From assembly GCF_900636475.1 (NCBI RefSeq), contig NZ_LR134283.1, positions 372,001 through 436,000 on the forward strand: a stretch of 64,000 nucleotides of DNA, written 5' to 3'. Shown one piece after another: positions 6,930 to 15,558 of this stretch. The translations under genes were made by a program, and so were the position numbers. Numbering within the stretch: position 1 is the first letter of the stretch; each line of letters opens with the position of its first letter. Source of the DNA: Streptococcus anginosus. Lineage in GTDB: Bacteria; Bacillota; Bacilli; Lactobacillales; Streptococcaceae. Below the pieces are notes generated by a model, which searched no databases, had not been told where the DNA came from, and worked only from the letters and a program-made list of their open reading frames with translations.

Positions 6930-7605
6930 TTTAAAAAATGTTAGCAAAAGTTATCGTAATGGAGATCAGGAGCTTCAAGTTTTGAAAGATGTTCATTTAG
7001 AAGTTGAAGAAGGTGAATTTGTTGCGATTATGGGGCCTTCTGGCTCAGGAAAGTCAACCTTGATGAATATCATTGGTATGTTGGATCGCCCAACGAGTGG
7101 TGAATATTACTTGGAAGGTGAAGAAGTTGCCAAGCTCAGTGAGAAAAAGCTAGCCAAAGTGCGTAATCAGCAGATTGGCTTCGTTTTCCAACAATTCTTC
7201 CTCTTGTCAAAATTAAATGCTCTTCAAAATGTAGAACTTCCTTTGATTTATGCAGGGGTTTCTCAATCCAAACGGAAAGCTTTAGCAGAGCAATATCTTA
7301 AAAAAGTTGAGTTAGAAACGCGGATGCACCATTTACCATCAGAACTTTCTGGTGGGCAAAAGCAACGGGTGGCTATTGCGCGTGCCTTGGTCAATCATCC
7401 CTCCATTATCTTGGCAGATGAGCCGACGGGAGCCTTGGATACTAAGACGGGTGAGCAAATTATGGAATTGCTGACGGAGCTAAATCGTGAAGGAAAAACC
7501 ATTATCATGGTCACTCATGAGCCTGAGATTGCAGCCTTTGCAAAACGACAAATCGTTATTCGAGACGGTGTCATCTCGTCAGACAGTAAGAAAGGAGAAG
7601 CATGA
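6913..7605 (+). CDS. MacB-type ABC transporter ATPase (YknY-like)
   Basis: A 230-aa nucleotide-binding subunit of the LolD/MacB group. Walker A is GPSGSGKST, the Q-loop FVFQQFFLL, the signature LSGGQKQRVAIARAL, Walker B IILADEPTGALD and the H-loop MVTHEPE. The DEPTGALD form is typical of this group, whose members drive mechanotransmission exporters with an FtsX-like permease. It overlaps the adaptor upstream and the permease downstream (7602-7605), so the three genes form one translationally coupled operon. Confidence 0.92.
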   Translation: MKKLIDLKNVSKSYRNGDQELQVLKDVHLEVEEGEFVAIMGPSGSGKSTLMNIIGMLDRPTSGEYYLEGEEVAKLSEKKLAKVRNQQIGFVFQQFFLLSKLNALQNVELPLIYAGVSQSKRKALAEQYLKKVELETRMHHLPSELSGGQKQRVAIARALVNHPSIILADEPTGALDTKTGEQIMELLTELNREGKTIIMVTHEPEIAAFAKRQIVIRDGVISSDSKKGEA

Positions 7606-8882
7606 TGCAGAATTGGAAATTTGCAATCAACTCCATTATGGGGCATAAAATGCGCTCTTTCTTAACGATGTTGGGCATTATCATTGGTGTTATGTCTGTT
7701 GTGGTTATTGTGGCTCTAGGAAGTGGTATGTCCAATGCCTTCACAGATGTTTTGGGTGGTGCCCAGCAAGATGTTTCTTTATTTTACTCACACAAGAGAA
7801 GTAAAAACGGTGATGGTGTTATGACGTATCAAGAGATGCGTGACGATGCTGAAAGTGGAAATGGTGATGAGACAGTTTCGACAGAAGAAGAGCCTCAAAT
7901 CCAAGAAGTTTGGGTCAAGCAAGCGGTTAATGATATTAGCGGAATTGACAATTATTATGTTACAAATAACACAACCGCTACAGTAAATTATGGTAAGAAA
8001 AAGGCGGACAATATTCCTATAACAGGTATCAATTCCACTTACTTTACGGTAAAGAAATACCAAATCGTTGCAGGACGGACATTGAAATCAAATGATTATC
8101 AAACATTTGCAAGAGTTGTATTACTGGATACGAAACTAGCTGATATTCTTTTTGGAGGTGCAGATAAGGCGCTCAATCAGATTGTCCAGCTGGGATCTAA
8201 TAATTACCGTGTGATTGGGGTTTATAAAGACCCGAATGAAACGCGAAATCGCTTAGCCAATATGAACAACGGAAATTTACTAATGGCTAACACTCAGTTG
8301 GCAGCTGAATACAATGTTGCTGAGATTATGAATGTCGTGGTACATGTTAAAAAATTAGATGATGTGCTGAAAGACGGAAGCGCAGCTGCGCGCTTGATGA
8401 CAAAATTGTCTGGTGTGAGAGAAGGCGAGTACCAGATGTTTGATCAAGCCAGTCAATTGGCTGCGATCCAAAGTCAGGTTGCCATTGTGCAAGTGGTTTT
8501 TGGAGCGATTGCCGGGATAGCACTTCTCGTTGGTGGTATCGGTGTCATGAATATTATGCTTGTATCGGTAACAGAACGAACCCGTGAAATCGGTCTTCGG
8601 AAAGCCCTTGGAGCCACACGTGGTAATATCTTGATGCAATTTGTCATTGAGTCAATGGTGTTGACAGCGATTGGCGGTTTGATTGGGCTTGCTTTAGCAG
8701 CTCTTATCGTGGCATCTATCGGTCATAGTTTGGATGCATTTTTCGGAGCTCCACCTACCATTACGACAGTATCTGCTGTCGGAAGTGTGCTCTTTTCTGC
8801 AACTATCGGGATTGTTTTCGGTATTTTGCCGGCTAATAAGGCTTCTAAATTAGATCCGATTGAATCCTTGCGTTATGAATAA
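7602..8882 (+). CDS. MacB/YknZ-like ABC transporter permease (FtsX domain)
   Basis: A 426-aa permease. One N-terminal membrane helix (~20-45, FLTMLGIIIGVMSVVVIVALGSG) is followed by an extracellular MacB-PCD-like domain of about 240 residues and then three membrane helices of the FtsX domain. The latter contains the family hallmark GGIGVMNIMLVSVTERTREIGLRKALGA. The protein ends with KASKLDPIESLRYE, also typical. It starts in a 4-base overlap with the ATPase gene. Together with the adaptor it should form a tripartite-like exporter across the single membrane. Confidence 0.92.
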   Translation: MMQNWKFAINSIMGHKMRSFLTMLGIIIGVMSVVVIVALGSGMSNAFTDVLGGAQQDVSLFYSHKRSKNGDGVMTYQEMRDDAESGNGDETVSTEEEPQIQEVWVKQAVNDISGIDNYYVTNNTTATVNYGKKKADNIPITGINSTYFTVKKYQIVAGRTLKSNDYQTFARVVLLDTKLADILFGGADKALNQIVQLGSNNYRVIGVYKDPNETRNRLANMNNGNLLMANTQLAAEYNVAEIMNVVVHVKKLDDVLKDGSAAARLMTKLSGVREGEYQMFDQASQLAAIQSQVAIVQVVFGAIAGIALLVGGIGVMNIMLVSVTERTREIGLRKALGATRGNILMQFVIESMVLTAIGGLIGLALAALIVASIGHSLDAFFGAPPTITTVSAVGSVLFSATIGIVFGILPANKASKLDPIESLRYE

Positions 8883-8920
8883 AAAACTGACCGTTGCAGT
8901 ATGAGAAAAATATTTTACAA

Positions 8921-8972
8921 AAAAACTCCAACAGATACTCATTTTTCTAGTGAGTTATCCATTGGAGTTTTT
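8921..8972 (+). terminator. bidirectional terminator between permease and DUF3042 genes
   Basis: AAAAACTCCAA (8921-8931) and TTGGAGTTTTT (8962-8972) form an 11-bp perfect stem with an internal smaller hairpin, serving the convergent genes on both sides. Confidence 0.85.
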
Positions 8973-8987
8973 ATAATATATAAGCTA

Positions 8988-9158
8988 TTAGTGTGATACA
9001 CGTTTGCGAGCTGCTTTTTTACGATTTTCTTCGATAAAAGCTGCCTTCTTTTCTTCAGGTTCAATCACTTTTTTCTTAAATGTATAAACTGCACCTGCAA
9101 CAGCAGCAACAGTACCAGCAACCCCAGTAACAACCCCTTTAACAAATCCTTTAGCCAT
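8988..9158 (-). CDS. DUF3042 family protein, 56 aa
   Basis: A 56-aa protein: MAKGFVKGVV, then a glycine/alanine-rich hydrophobic helix (residues ~8-27, GVAGTVAAVAGAVYTF), then a charged tail with KKKVIEPEEKKAAFIEENRKKAARKR. This is the layout of the DUF3042 family of lactic acid bacteria, whose function is unknown; a membrane-anchored helix is likely. AAAGGAGAAATC precedes the ATG. It is divergent from miaA with only 77 bases between the start codons. Confidence 0.85.
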   Translation of the reverse strand: MAKGFVKGVVTGVAGTVAAVAGAVYTFKKKVIEPEEKKAAFIEENRKKAARKRVSH

Positions 9159-9187
9159 TAGATTTCTCCTTTTTTGAACTTTATTTA

Positions 9188-9196
9188 TGTTATAAT
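9188..9196 (+). promoter_or_regulatory. extended -10 promoter of the miaA operon
   Basis: TGTTATAAT about 40 bases before the miaA start. On the opposite strand TTGAAA, 17 bases, TACTAT can be read for the DUF3042 gene, so the two promoters overlap in the short divergent gap. Confidence 0.65.
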
Positions 9197-9235
9197 ATAT
9201 AGTAACGAAAAATTAAATTTTTTTCAAGGGAAAAG

Positions 9236-10120
9236 ATGAAAACAAAGGTAATTGTGATTATAGGCCCTACAGCAGTAGGAAAGACAGCTCTTAGTGTAGA
9301 AATTGCAAAACGTTTTAATGGTGAGATTATTAGCGGTGATAGTCAGCAAGTCTATAAAAAACTGGATATAGGAACGGCTAAAATCACTCCAGAAGAGCAA
9401 GAGGGGATTCCTCATTATTTGATAGATGTGCGAGAAGTGAGTGAAGCTTATTCAGCTTTTGATTTTGTAAAGGAGGCAGAAACTGCTATTAAAACGATTG
9501 TAGCAAAAGGGAAAATACCTATCATTGTGGGAGGAACAGGACTTTATATTCAAAGTCTACTGGAAGGTTATCATTTGGGTGGTTCAGCTTCTCGTGAGGA
9601 TATTTTAGCCTATCGATCAGAGTTAGATACTTTAACAGATGAGGAATTGTTTAGCACAATAGCAAAGCTAGGATTGACTATTCCCCAGATTAACCGTAGG
9701 AGAGCTATGCGAACATTAGAAATTGCTCATTTGGGGAAGGAGCTTGAAAACAAACAGTCTGATTATGATGCCCTGCTAATTTGTCTAGATGATGCCCGAG
9801 AAGTTCTCTATGAGCGTATCAATCAGCGAGTGGATCTAATGTTGAAGGCTGGGCTTTTAGAAGAGGCAAAGTGGCTTTATGATTATTATCCACATGTCCA
9901 AGCCAGCAAAGGAATTGGCTACAAGGAACTTTTCCCCTACTTTGCTGGAGAGTTGGCCTTGGAGGAAGCTATCAATAAACTCAAACAAAATACTCGTCGC
10001 TTTGCCAAACGACAGCTAACCTGGTTTAGAAATCGCATGAATGCTACTTTTTATCAGGTCTCAGATCCGAATGTCCAAAAACGGATCATGCAGGATATAG
10101 AGGAATTTTTGAATGATTGA
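9236..10120 (+). CDS. miaA: tRNA dimethylallyltransferase
   Basis: A 294-aa enzyme that adds a dimethylallyl group to A37 of tRNAs reading UNN codons. The P-loop-like GPTAVGKT is at residues 10-17 and [18 protein letters not shown] follows, containing the conserved Asp and the Gln-rich substrate loop. [14 protein letters not shown] is present near residue 100, and [17 protein letters not shown] marks the C-terminal tRNA-binding region. It overlaps hflX by eight bases, a coupling found in many bacteria. Confidence 0.96.
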   Translation: MKTKVIVIIGPTAVGKTALSVEIAKRFNGEIISGDSQQVYKKLDIGTAKITPEEQEGIPHYLIDVREVSEAYSAFDFVKEAETAIKTIVAKGKIPIIVGGTGLYIQSLLEGYHLGGSASREDILAYRSELDTLTDEELFSTIAKLGLTIPQINRRRAMRTLEIAHLGKELENKQSDYDALLICLDDAREVLYERINQRVDLMLKAGLLEEAKWLYDYYPHVQASKGIGYKELFPYFAGELALEEAINKLKQNTRRFAKRQLTWFRNRMNATFYQVSDPNVQKRIMQDIEEFLND

Positions 10121-11351
10121 AACAGAAAAACAGCAGGAACGAGTGATCCTCATCGGAGTAGAATTGCAGGGGGCGGCTAATTTTGCTATGTCTATGGAAG
10201 AATTAGCCAGTTTAGCCAAGACTGCTGGTGCTCAGGTGGTTTCCTCTTACACTCAGAAACGAGAGAAGTATGACAGCAAGACTTTTGTTGGTGCTGGAAA
10301 ATTAGAAGAAATCAAGCGTATGGTAGAAGCAGATGAGATTTCCACCGTCATTGTCAATAATCGTCTGACACCTCGCCAGAATATCAATTTGGAAGAAATT
10401 CTAGGGGTTAAGGTTATTGATCGCATGCAATTAATTTTGGATATTTTTGCTATGCGGGCTAGAAGCCACGAAGGAAAACTTCAAGTTCACTTGGCTCAAC
10501 TTAAATATCTTTTGCCTCGCTTGGTCGGACAGGGGATTATGCTTAGCCGTCAGGCTGGGGGAATTGGTTCCCGCGGTCCTGGTGAAAGTCAGTTGGAACT
10601 CAATCGTCGTAGTGTTCGCAATCAGATCCACGATATTGAGCGCCAACTCAAAATTGTAGAGAAAAGCCGCGCAACTGTACGGGAGAAACGTCTGGACTCC
10701 AGTGTTTTTAAAGTCGGTCTGATTGGCTACACCAATGCTGGAAAATCTACCATTATGAATGTCTTGACCAACAAGAGCCAATATGAGGCGGACGAACTCT
10801 TTGCTACTTTGGATGCGACAACCAAAAGTGTCAATCTGACAGGCAGGCTCAATGTGACCTTGACGGATACAGTCGGCTTTATTCAAGACTTACCGACCGA
10901 GCTAGTATCTAGCTTCAAATCTACTTTAGAAGAGAGCAAAAATGTGGACCTTTTGGTTCATGTGATTGACGCTAGCGACCCTAACCACGAAGAGCATGAA
11001 AAAACAGTCTTGGCTATTATGAAGGACTTGGATATGCTATATATTCCTCGCTTGACCCTCTATAATAAAGCAGACAAAGTAGAGAATTTTACTCCAACCT
11101 TAACTCCCTATGCCCTGATTTCGGCGAAAAATGAAAATAGCAGAGCAATTTTGCAGAATGCTCTGTTGAATAAGATGAGAGAACTCTTTGTCCCTTTTCG
11201 TATCAAGGTTAGTCCTAGCAAGGCTTATAAGTTACATGAATTAGAAAGTCTGGCAATCATTGATAAGAGAGAGTATCTGGAAGAAAGTGAAACAATTTCT
11301 GGCTATATAGCAGAAAAGAATAAATGGAGACTAGAAGAATTTTATGACTGA
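10113..11351 (+). CDS. hflX: ribosome-associated GTPase HflX
   Basis: A 412-aa GTPase of the Obg-HflX group that binds the 50S subunit and rescues or splits stalled ribosomes under stress. The N-terminal HflX domain has the glycine-rich [18 protein letters not shown] loop. The G domain contains G1 [10 protein letters not shown]3 [10 protein letters not shown] and G4 NKAD. The gene starts inside the end of miaA (8-base overlap) and its own stop overlaps the next gene by 8 bases, so translation of the three is coupled. Confidence 0.95.
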   Translation: MIETEKQQERVILIGVELQGAANFAMSMEELASLAKTAGAQVVSSYTQKREKYDSKTFVGAGKLEEIKRMVEADEISTVIVNNRLTPRQNINLEEILGVKVIDRMQLILDIFAMRARSHEGKLQVHLAQLKYLLPRLVGQGIMLSRQAGGIGSRGPGESQLELNRRSVRNQIHDIERQLKIVEKSRATVREKRLDSSVFKVGLIGYTNAGKSTIMNVLTNKSQYEADELFATLDATTKSVNLTGRLNVTLTDTVGFIQDLPTELVSSFKSTLEESKNVDLLVHVIDASDPNHEEHEKTVLAIMKDLDMLYIPRLTLYNKADKVENFTPTLTPYALISAKNENSRAILQNALLNKMRELFVPFRIKVSPSKAYKLHELESLAIIDKREYLEESETISGYIAEKNKWRLEEFYD

Positions 11352-11973
11352 TTATATCAAATTAGCACTTAAATATGGCGGTTTCACGAGCTTAGACCGT
11401 GTTTATCTAGGAAATGTTTTGGACAAGTTGTCCGATTTGCAAAAGTTGACCTTTATCACACCACCGCCAAGTGTTATAAATGCGTATTTTTCGGAACTCT
11501 ATCAAAAAAAGAGTCCGGAAGCTGCAACGGATTATTTTTTAGAATTAAGTAAAGAATTGGCTCTTTTTAACGACCACCCTAACTTTGAAGAGGAAAAGCC
11601 TTTTATTCGCTTGAATCTTTCAGGTAGGTCTTATGGTTTCTGCTTTGAAAATGAAGTCGAAACTGGCTTGATTTTTCCGGAAACTCCAGAGGAAATTGAG
11701 CCCAATTTGCTTTTTGAAATTGCTCAGATTTTTCCTCACTATCTGGTTTATGAAGAGGAAAATGTCATTCGGATGATACCAGCAATTCCTGAAGAAGTAG
11801 TCCAAAAGCAGCCGCTCTCTGCTCTGACAGATCTTTATAAGCTAGCAGATGGTCGCCTGAAACTGGAAGGGTACAATCAGGAAGAGCTGATTCAGTTGGC
11901 TCAAGACTATGCTGGTCAGCTTTATTATCGTTCTAAGAATCGCTCTGCGATGATTTATATTAAGAAAAAATAG
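11344..11973 (+). CDS. conserved hypothetical protein between hflX and rnz
   Basis: A 209-aa soluble protein of unknown function. I recognise it as a streptococcal neighbour of hflX; database entries naming it a cystathionine beta-lyase are, in my view, not supported because no PLP-binding lysine motif is visible. Features are a start [19 protein letters not shown], a proline cluster (TPPPSV), and a C-terminal half with [23 protein letters not shown]. No signal peptide or membrane helix is seen. The 8-base overlap with hflX argues for a coupled role, perhaps in ribosome or RNA metabolism, but that is inference from position. Confidence 0.8.
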   Translation: MTDYIKLALKYGGFTSLDRVYLGNVLDKLSDLQKLTFITPPPSVINAYFSELYQKKSPEAATDYFLELSKELALFNDHPNFEEEKPFIRLNLSGRSYGFCFENEVETGLIFPETPEEIEPNLLFEIAQIFPHYLVYEEENVIRMIPAIPEEVVQKQPLSALTDLYKLADGRLKLEGYNQEELIQLAQDYAGQLYYRSKNRSAMIYIKKK

Positions 11974-11983
11974 AAAGAAAAAG

Positions 11984-12913
11984 ATGCAACTACAATTTTT
12001 AGGTACAGGAGCTGGTCAGCCTTCTAAGGCTCGGAATGTTTCTAGTCTGGTTTTGAAACTATTGGATGAAATCAATGAAATTTGGATGTTTGATTGTGGT
12101 GAAGGAACCCAGAATCGCATTTTAGAGACGACGATTCGTCCCAGAAAGATTAGAAAGATTTTTATCACTCATTTGCATGGGGATCATATTTTTGGTCTAC
12201 CGGGTTTTTTATCCACTCGATCATTTCAAGCTAATGAAGAGCAAACAGATATTGAAATATATGGACCGGTCGGTATTAAAAGTTTTGTCATGACGAGTCT
12301 GCGAGTGTCGGGTTCGCGCCTGCCTTATCGGATTCATTTTCACGAATTTGACGAAAAACACTTAGGGAAAATTTTAGAAACCGATAAATTTACAGTTTAT
12401 GCAGAGAAACTAGATCATAGCATTTTTTGTGTGGGTTACCGCATTATGCAGAAAGATTTGGAAGGTACGTTGGATGCTGAGAAATTGAAAGTCGCAGGTG
12501 TTCCTTTTGGCCCTCTCTTTGGTAAGGTAAAAAATGGGGAAGACGTAGTGCTAGAAGATGGGACGAAAATTATAGCAGCAGATTACATTTCAGCTCCGCG
12601 ACCTGGCAAGATCATTACTATTTTGGGAGATACGCGTAAAACGCATGCCAGTGTGCGGCTTGCTGTTAATGCAGACGTCTTGGTACATGAGTCCACTTAT
12701 GGCAAAGGAGATGAGAAAATCGCTCGCAATCACGGTCACTCTACCAATATGCAGGCAGCAGAAGTTGCTAGAGAAGCTGGTGCCAAGCGTCTCCTTCTCA
12801 ATCATATTAGCGCACGCTTTCTATCAAAAGATATAGGTCAAATGCGCAGAGATGCCAGTTCCATTTTTAAAAACGTTCACTTGGTCAAGGATTTAGAAGA
12901 AGTAGAGCTATAA
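11984..12913 (+). CDS. rnz: ribonuclease Z
   Basis: A 309-aa metallo-beta-lactamase fold endonuclease that removes 3' trailers from tRNA precursors lacking encoded CCA. The zinc motif [10 protein letters not shown] gives His63, His65, Asp67 and His68. Further ligands are expected in [17 protein letters not shown] and the C-terminal NHISARF. The N-terminal [17 protein letters not shown] is the usual RNase Z opening. Length fits the short (ElaC) form. It lies in the same run as the tRNA modification gene miaA. Confidence 0.96.
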   Translation: MQLQFLGTGAGQPSKARNVSSLVLKLLDEINEIWMFDCGEGTQNRILETTIRPRKIRKIFITHLHGDHIFGLPGFLSTRSFQANEEQTDIEIYGPVGIKSFVMTSLRVSGSRLPYRIHFHEFDEKHLGKILETDKFTVYAEKLDHSIFCVGYRIMQKDLEGTLDAEKLKVAGVPFGPLFGKVKNGEDVVLEDGTKIIAADYISAPRPGKIITILGDTRKTHASVRLAVNADVLVHESTYGKGDEKIARNHGHSTNMQAAEVAREAGAKRLLLNHISARFLSKDIGQMRRDASSIFKNVHLVKDLEEVEL

Positions 12914-12948
12914 AATTTTAGCGAGAATCAGCTAGAGGAAAGAAATTC

Positions 12949-13557
12949 ATGAACATATTATTTGTCAGACATGGGAAAGATTCTGATCAACACAGAGGTG
13001 GCTGGGGTCAGCTCGATTTGCTTCCTGAAGGGAAAAGAGAAGCAAAAACGTTAGCAGATTACTTAGTCCAACACAAAGAAGACTATCATTTTACGAAAAT
13101 GATTACGAGTGATTTAAAAAGAGCTGAGACAACTGCAACAATTTTAGCAGAGACACTTCAATTGCCATTGGAGAAAGAAAGCAGCTTACGAGAAACGAAT
13201 AATGGTGATTTAGCAGGAATGTTAAATAGTGAAGCTGATCAAAAATTTCCTCGTCTTTATTTTAGAAGTCTCGCGATGGACGAGCATTATCCAAATGGAG
13301 AAAGTCCGAGAGAATTTTATCAACGGATAAAAACTTGGTTTCAACGCTTCTTGCAGGAAAATGATGATTCAGATGAGACACAAATTGTAGTCACACATGG
13401 TGGAGTGATCAACATTATCTATCATTTAGTGAACCAAATAGAATGGACGAATAAAAGCAATCTATTCCACGTCAAACATTGCAGCATTAGTCTATTGAAT
13501 ACAAAAACGCTTGTTTTTGAGGTTGAAAACCAAACGGATTTTTTGAAAGAAAAATAA
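12949..13557 (+). CDS. histidine phosphatase (phosphoglycerate mutase-like) family protein
   Basis: A 202-aa member of the histidine phosphatase superfamily. The catalytic RHG is at residues 7-9 (FVRHGKDSD), the second histidine lies in VVTHGGVINIIYH near residue 145, and Arg/Glu partners appear in SDLKRAETTATIL and LRETNNGDL. The substrate may be a sugar phosphate or other small phosphoester; a true glycolytic mutase is unlikely given length and divergence. It is spaced by 35 bases from rnz and ten from the SDR gene. It looks like an extra gene inserted into an otherwise tight run, since its A-rich codon use differs mildly from its neighbours. Confidence 0.85.
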   Translation: MNILFVRHGKDSDQHRGGWGQLDLLPEGKREAKTLADYLVQHKEDYHFTKMITSDLKRAETTATILAETLQLPLEKESSLRETNNGDLAGMLNSEADQKFPRLYFRSLAMDEHYPNGESPREFYQRIKTWFQRFLQENDDSDETQIVVTHGGVINIIYHLVNQIEWTNKSNLFHVKHCSISLLNTKTLVFEVENQTDFLKEK

Positions 13558-13566
13558 GGAGAACAC

Positions 13567-14322
13567 ATGCGAACAATCGTTATTACAGGGGCTAGTGGCG
13601 GTGTGGCTCAGGAAATGGTGAAGTTGTTGCCAAATGATCAGCTGATTTTAGTGGGACGCAGCCTAGAAAAATTAACAAAACTTTATTCAAATCATGCGCA
13701 TTGTGAATTAGTTGAGTTAGATATTACAGATTACAAAGCTTTAGAAGTTTTTACTGAAGAAATTTACCAGAAGTATGCTCAGGTGGATGTTTTAGTCAAC
13801 AATGCTGGTTACGGTATTTTTGAGGAATTTGACAAGATTAGCAACGAGGATATTCATGCCATGTTTGAAGTCAACACATTTGCTCTTATGAATCTGTCTC
13901 GTCTTTTCGGAGAGCAGATGAAGCAAGCGGGTCATGGGCATATTGTCAATCTTGTTAGCACAGCTGGGCTGATTGCCAGCGCCAAATCCAGTCTTTACTC
14001 AGCTACCAAGTTTGCTGGAATTGGTTTCTCCAACGCCCTGCGCTTAGAGCTCATGCCTTACAATGTCTATGTAACTACGGTTAATCCGGGGCCAATTAAG
14101 ACGGCTTTCTTCGACAAAGCTGACCCTGACGGCAGTTATGTCAAAGCGGTTGATAAGTATATTTTAGAAGCGGATGTCGTCGCTAAGCAAATTGTGGACA
14201 ATTTTGGAAAGAAGAAACGGGAGCTGACGATGCCTTTTGCCCTGAAAGCAGCCCACAAACTTTATACGCTTCTTCCAAATATTGGTGACAAACTAGCTAG
14301 TAAAATGTTTAATTATAAGTAG
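13567..14322 (+). CDS. SDR family NAD(P)-dependent oxidoreductase
   Basis: A 251-aa short-chain dehydrogenase. The nucleotide loop is TGASGGVAQ near residue 7, where the last Gly of TGxxxGxG is Ala. NNAGYG follows near residue 80, then the catalytic Ser in LVSTAGLI and the YSATK Tyr/Lys pair, and NPGPIKT, a usual SDR motif. The substrate is unknown. GGAGAACAC precedes the ATG, and the gene lies in the same rightward run. Confidence 0.88.
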   Translation: MRTIVITGASGGVAQEMVKLLPNDQLILVGRSLEKLTKLYSNHAHCELVELDITDYKALEVFTEEIYQKYAQVDVLVNNAGYGIFEEFDKISNEDIHAMFEVNTFALMNLSRLFGEQMKQAGHGHIVNLVSTAGLIASAKSSLYSATKFAGIGFSNALRLELMPYNVYVTTVNPGPIKTAFFDKADPDGSYVKAVDKYILEADVVAKQIVDNFGKKKRELTMPFALKAAHKLYTLLPNIGDKLASKMFNYK

Positions 14323-14331
14323 GAGAAATTT

Positions 14332-15069
14332 ATGGATGTGACAGCTTACAAAGAATTTGTAAACCAACCTTGGGGCAAACTTTATTATGATATTCTCTTT
14401 GCTCAGCTAGCGCATATAAAAAATAAGGAAGTGCTGGATTTCGGTAGTGGTTTTGGCTTGGTAGCGGATTTTTTAGCACAACACAATCAGATAACAGCCA
14501 TAGAGCCAAATGGCGAGATGATTGCAGAGCGAAAGCAGAATTTTCATTATCATCAACTACAAGGCAGTCTGGAAATGTTGAAGGAAATTCCAAGTGCTCG
14601 TTTTGACCTTATCATTTGCCACAATGTTCTGGAGTATGTGGATGAGCCAGCTCTTTACCTAGCTGAATTTAGCAGAGTGCTAAAAGAAGGCGGACAGATT
14701 TCTCTCATCAAGCACAATGAAGTGGGGCGGATTATGCAGACGGTTGTGTTTGCAAATGATACAAATTTAGCATTGGATTTATTATCAGGTAAGTCCTATC
14801 AATCGCATACAATGGGACAAGTGACCTATTATGAAATAGCAGACGTATTACAAAAAGCTGACACTGAACTGACTGTTCAGGACTATCAAGGAATCCGAAT
14901 TTTCTATGGTCTGCAAGACAATGCAGTGAAGACTGCTAATGACTGGCGGGAAAAGATGCTGGAGGTAGAGCTTGTAGTTTGCCAACAGTCTCCTTATCGG
15001 GACATTGCGGCTTTTCAGCACATTTGGCTGCAAAAAGGAGACAAGAATGATTCGTTACTTTGCAAATAG
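14332..15069 (+). CDS. class I SAM-dependent methyltransferase
   Basis: A 245-aa methyltransferase with the Rossmann-fold motif I VLDFGSGFG near residue 36, acidic AIEPNGEM as motif II, and FDLIICHNVLEYV as the motif IV strand, then a glycine-rich LKEGGQISL turn. This fits small-molecule or tRNA methyltransferases of the Methyltransf_11 group; the substrate is not predictable. It is ten bases after the SDR gene and overlaps the next GNAT gene by 23 bases. Confidence 0.87.
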   Translation: MDVTAYKEFVNQPWGKLYYDILFAQLAHIKNKEVLDFGSGFGLVADFLAQHNQITAIEPNGEMIAERKQNFHYHQLQGSLEMLKEIPSARFDLIICHNVLEYVDEPALYLAEFSRVLKEGGQISLIKHNEVGRIMQTVVFANDTNLALDLLSGKSYQSHTMGQVTYYEIADVLQKADTELTVQDYQGIRIFYGLQDNAVKTANDWREKMLEVELVVCQQSPYRDIAAFQHIWLQKGDKNDSLLCK

Positions 15070-15463
15070 ACAAATTGCAATTGAAGACTTGCTTCCGCTT
15101 TACCAATCTGTTAGCTGGACTAACTATACAGAACGAGCAGATATGTTAGAGCAAGCATTTCAGCATTTACTGTTTACTGTATCAGCCTATGATGGGGAAC
15201 AGTTAGTTGGTCTCCTTCAAGCAGTCGGAGACGGATTTTCTAGTGTTTTCATTCAGGACTTGTTAGTTTTTCTGTCTTATCAGCGCCAAGGTATCGGTCG
15301 AGAATTGGTTCGACAAACGCTGGAGACATTTGCAGATGTTTATCAGATTCAGCTAGTAACAGAGCAGTCAGACAAAAATTTAGCCTTTTATCGCTCTTTA
15401 GGATTTCGGGAACTGTCGGATTTGAATTGCACGGGTTTGATTTATAGAGGTAAAAGCTATTAG
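15047..15463 (+). CDS. GNAT family N-acetyltransferase
   Basis: A 138-aa acetyltransferase. The start chosen is the ATG at 15047 because AAAAGGAG lies seven bases upstream; an earlier in-frame codon would have no ribosome site. FIQDLLVFLSYQRQGIGRELV contains the acetyl-CoA loop RQGIGR, and DKNLAFYRSLGFREL is the usual C-terminal motif. The start lies inside the methyltransferase gene, so the pair is coupled. A terminator (15495-15514) ends this long run. Confidence 0.86.
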   Translation: MIRYFANRQIAIEDLLPLYQSVSWTNYTERADMLEQAFQHLLFTVSAYDGEQLVGLLQAVGDGFSSVFIQDLLVFLSYQRQGIGRELVRQTLETFADVYQIQLVTEQSDKNLAFYRSLGFRELSDLNCTGLIYRGKSY

Positions 15464-15494
15464 ATAAATGCTTGTGTATAAAATTGGAGGTTTG

Positions 15495-15514
15495 GGCTAG
15501 TGAAAGCTAGTCTT
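15495..15514 (+). terminator. short terminator before recJ
   Basis: GGCTAG / CTAGTC (6 bp, one wobble) with a TGAAAG loop and TTTT tail, directly before the recJ promoter. Confidence 0.5.
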
Positions 15515-15518
15515 TTCG

Positions 15519-15527
15519 TGTTATAAT
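15519..15527 (+). promoter_or_regulatory. extended -10 promoter of recJ
   Basis: TGTTATAAT lies 32 bases before the ATG at 15559. The transcript would start near 15534, which makes the upstream TTG at 15538 unlikely as a start. Confidence 0.7.
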
Positions 15528-15558
15528 AGACTTTATATTGCAACAGAAAGATAAAAGC

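Larger units (their letters stand above)
11344..12973 (+). other. coupled gene cluster hflX partner to rnz (operon segment)
   Basis: From the hflX stop to the histidine phosphatase gene the genes are separated by -8 to 35 bases without a terminator or strong promoter, indicating one transcript with miaA and hflX. This entry marks the operon continuity only; the individual genes are listed separately. Confidence 0.5.

Noticed and set aside
15538..15558. TTG upstream start for recJ
   Set aside because: It lies about four bases from the predicted transcript start, without room for a ribosome site; the ATG at 15559 fits better.
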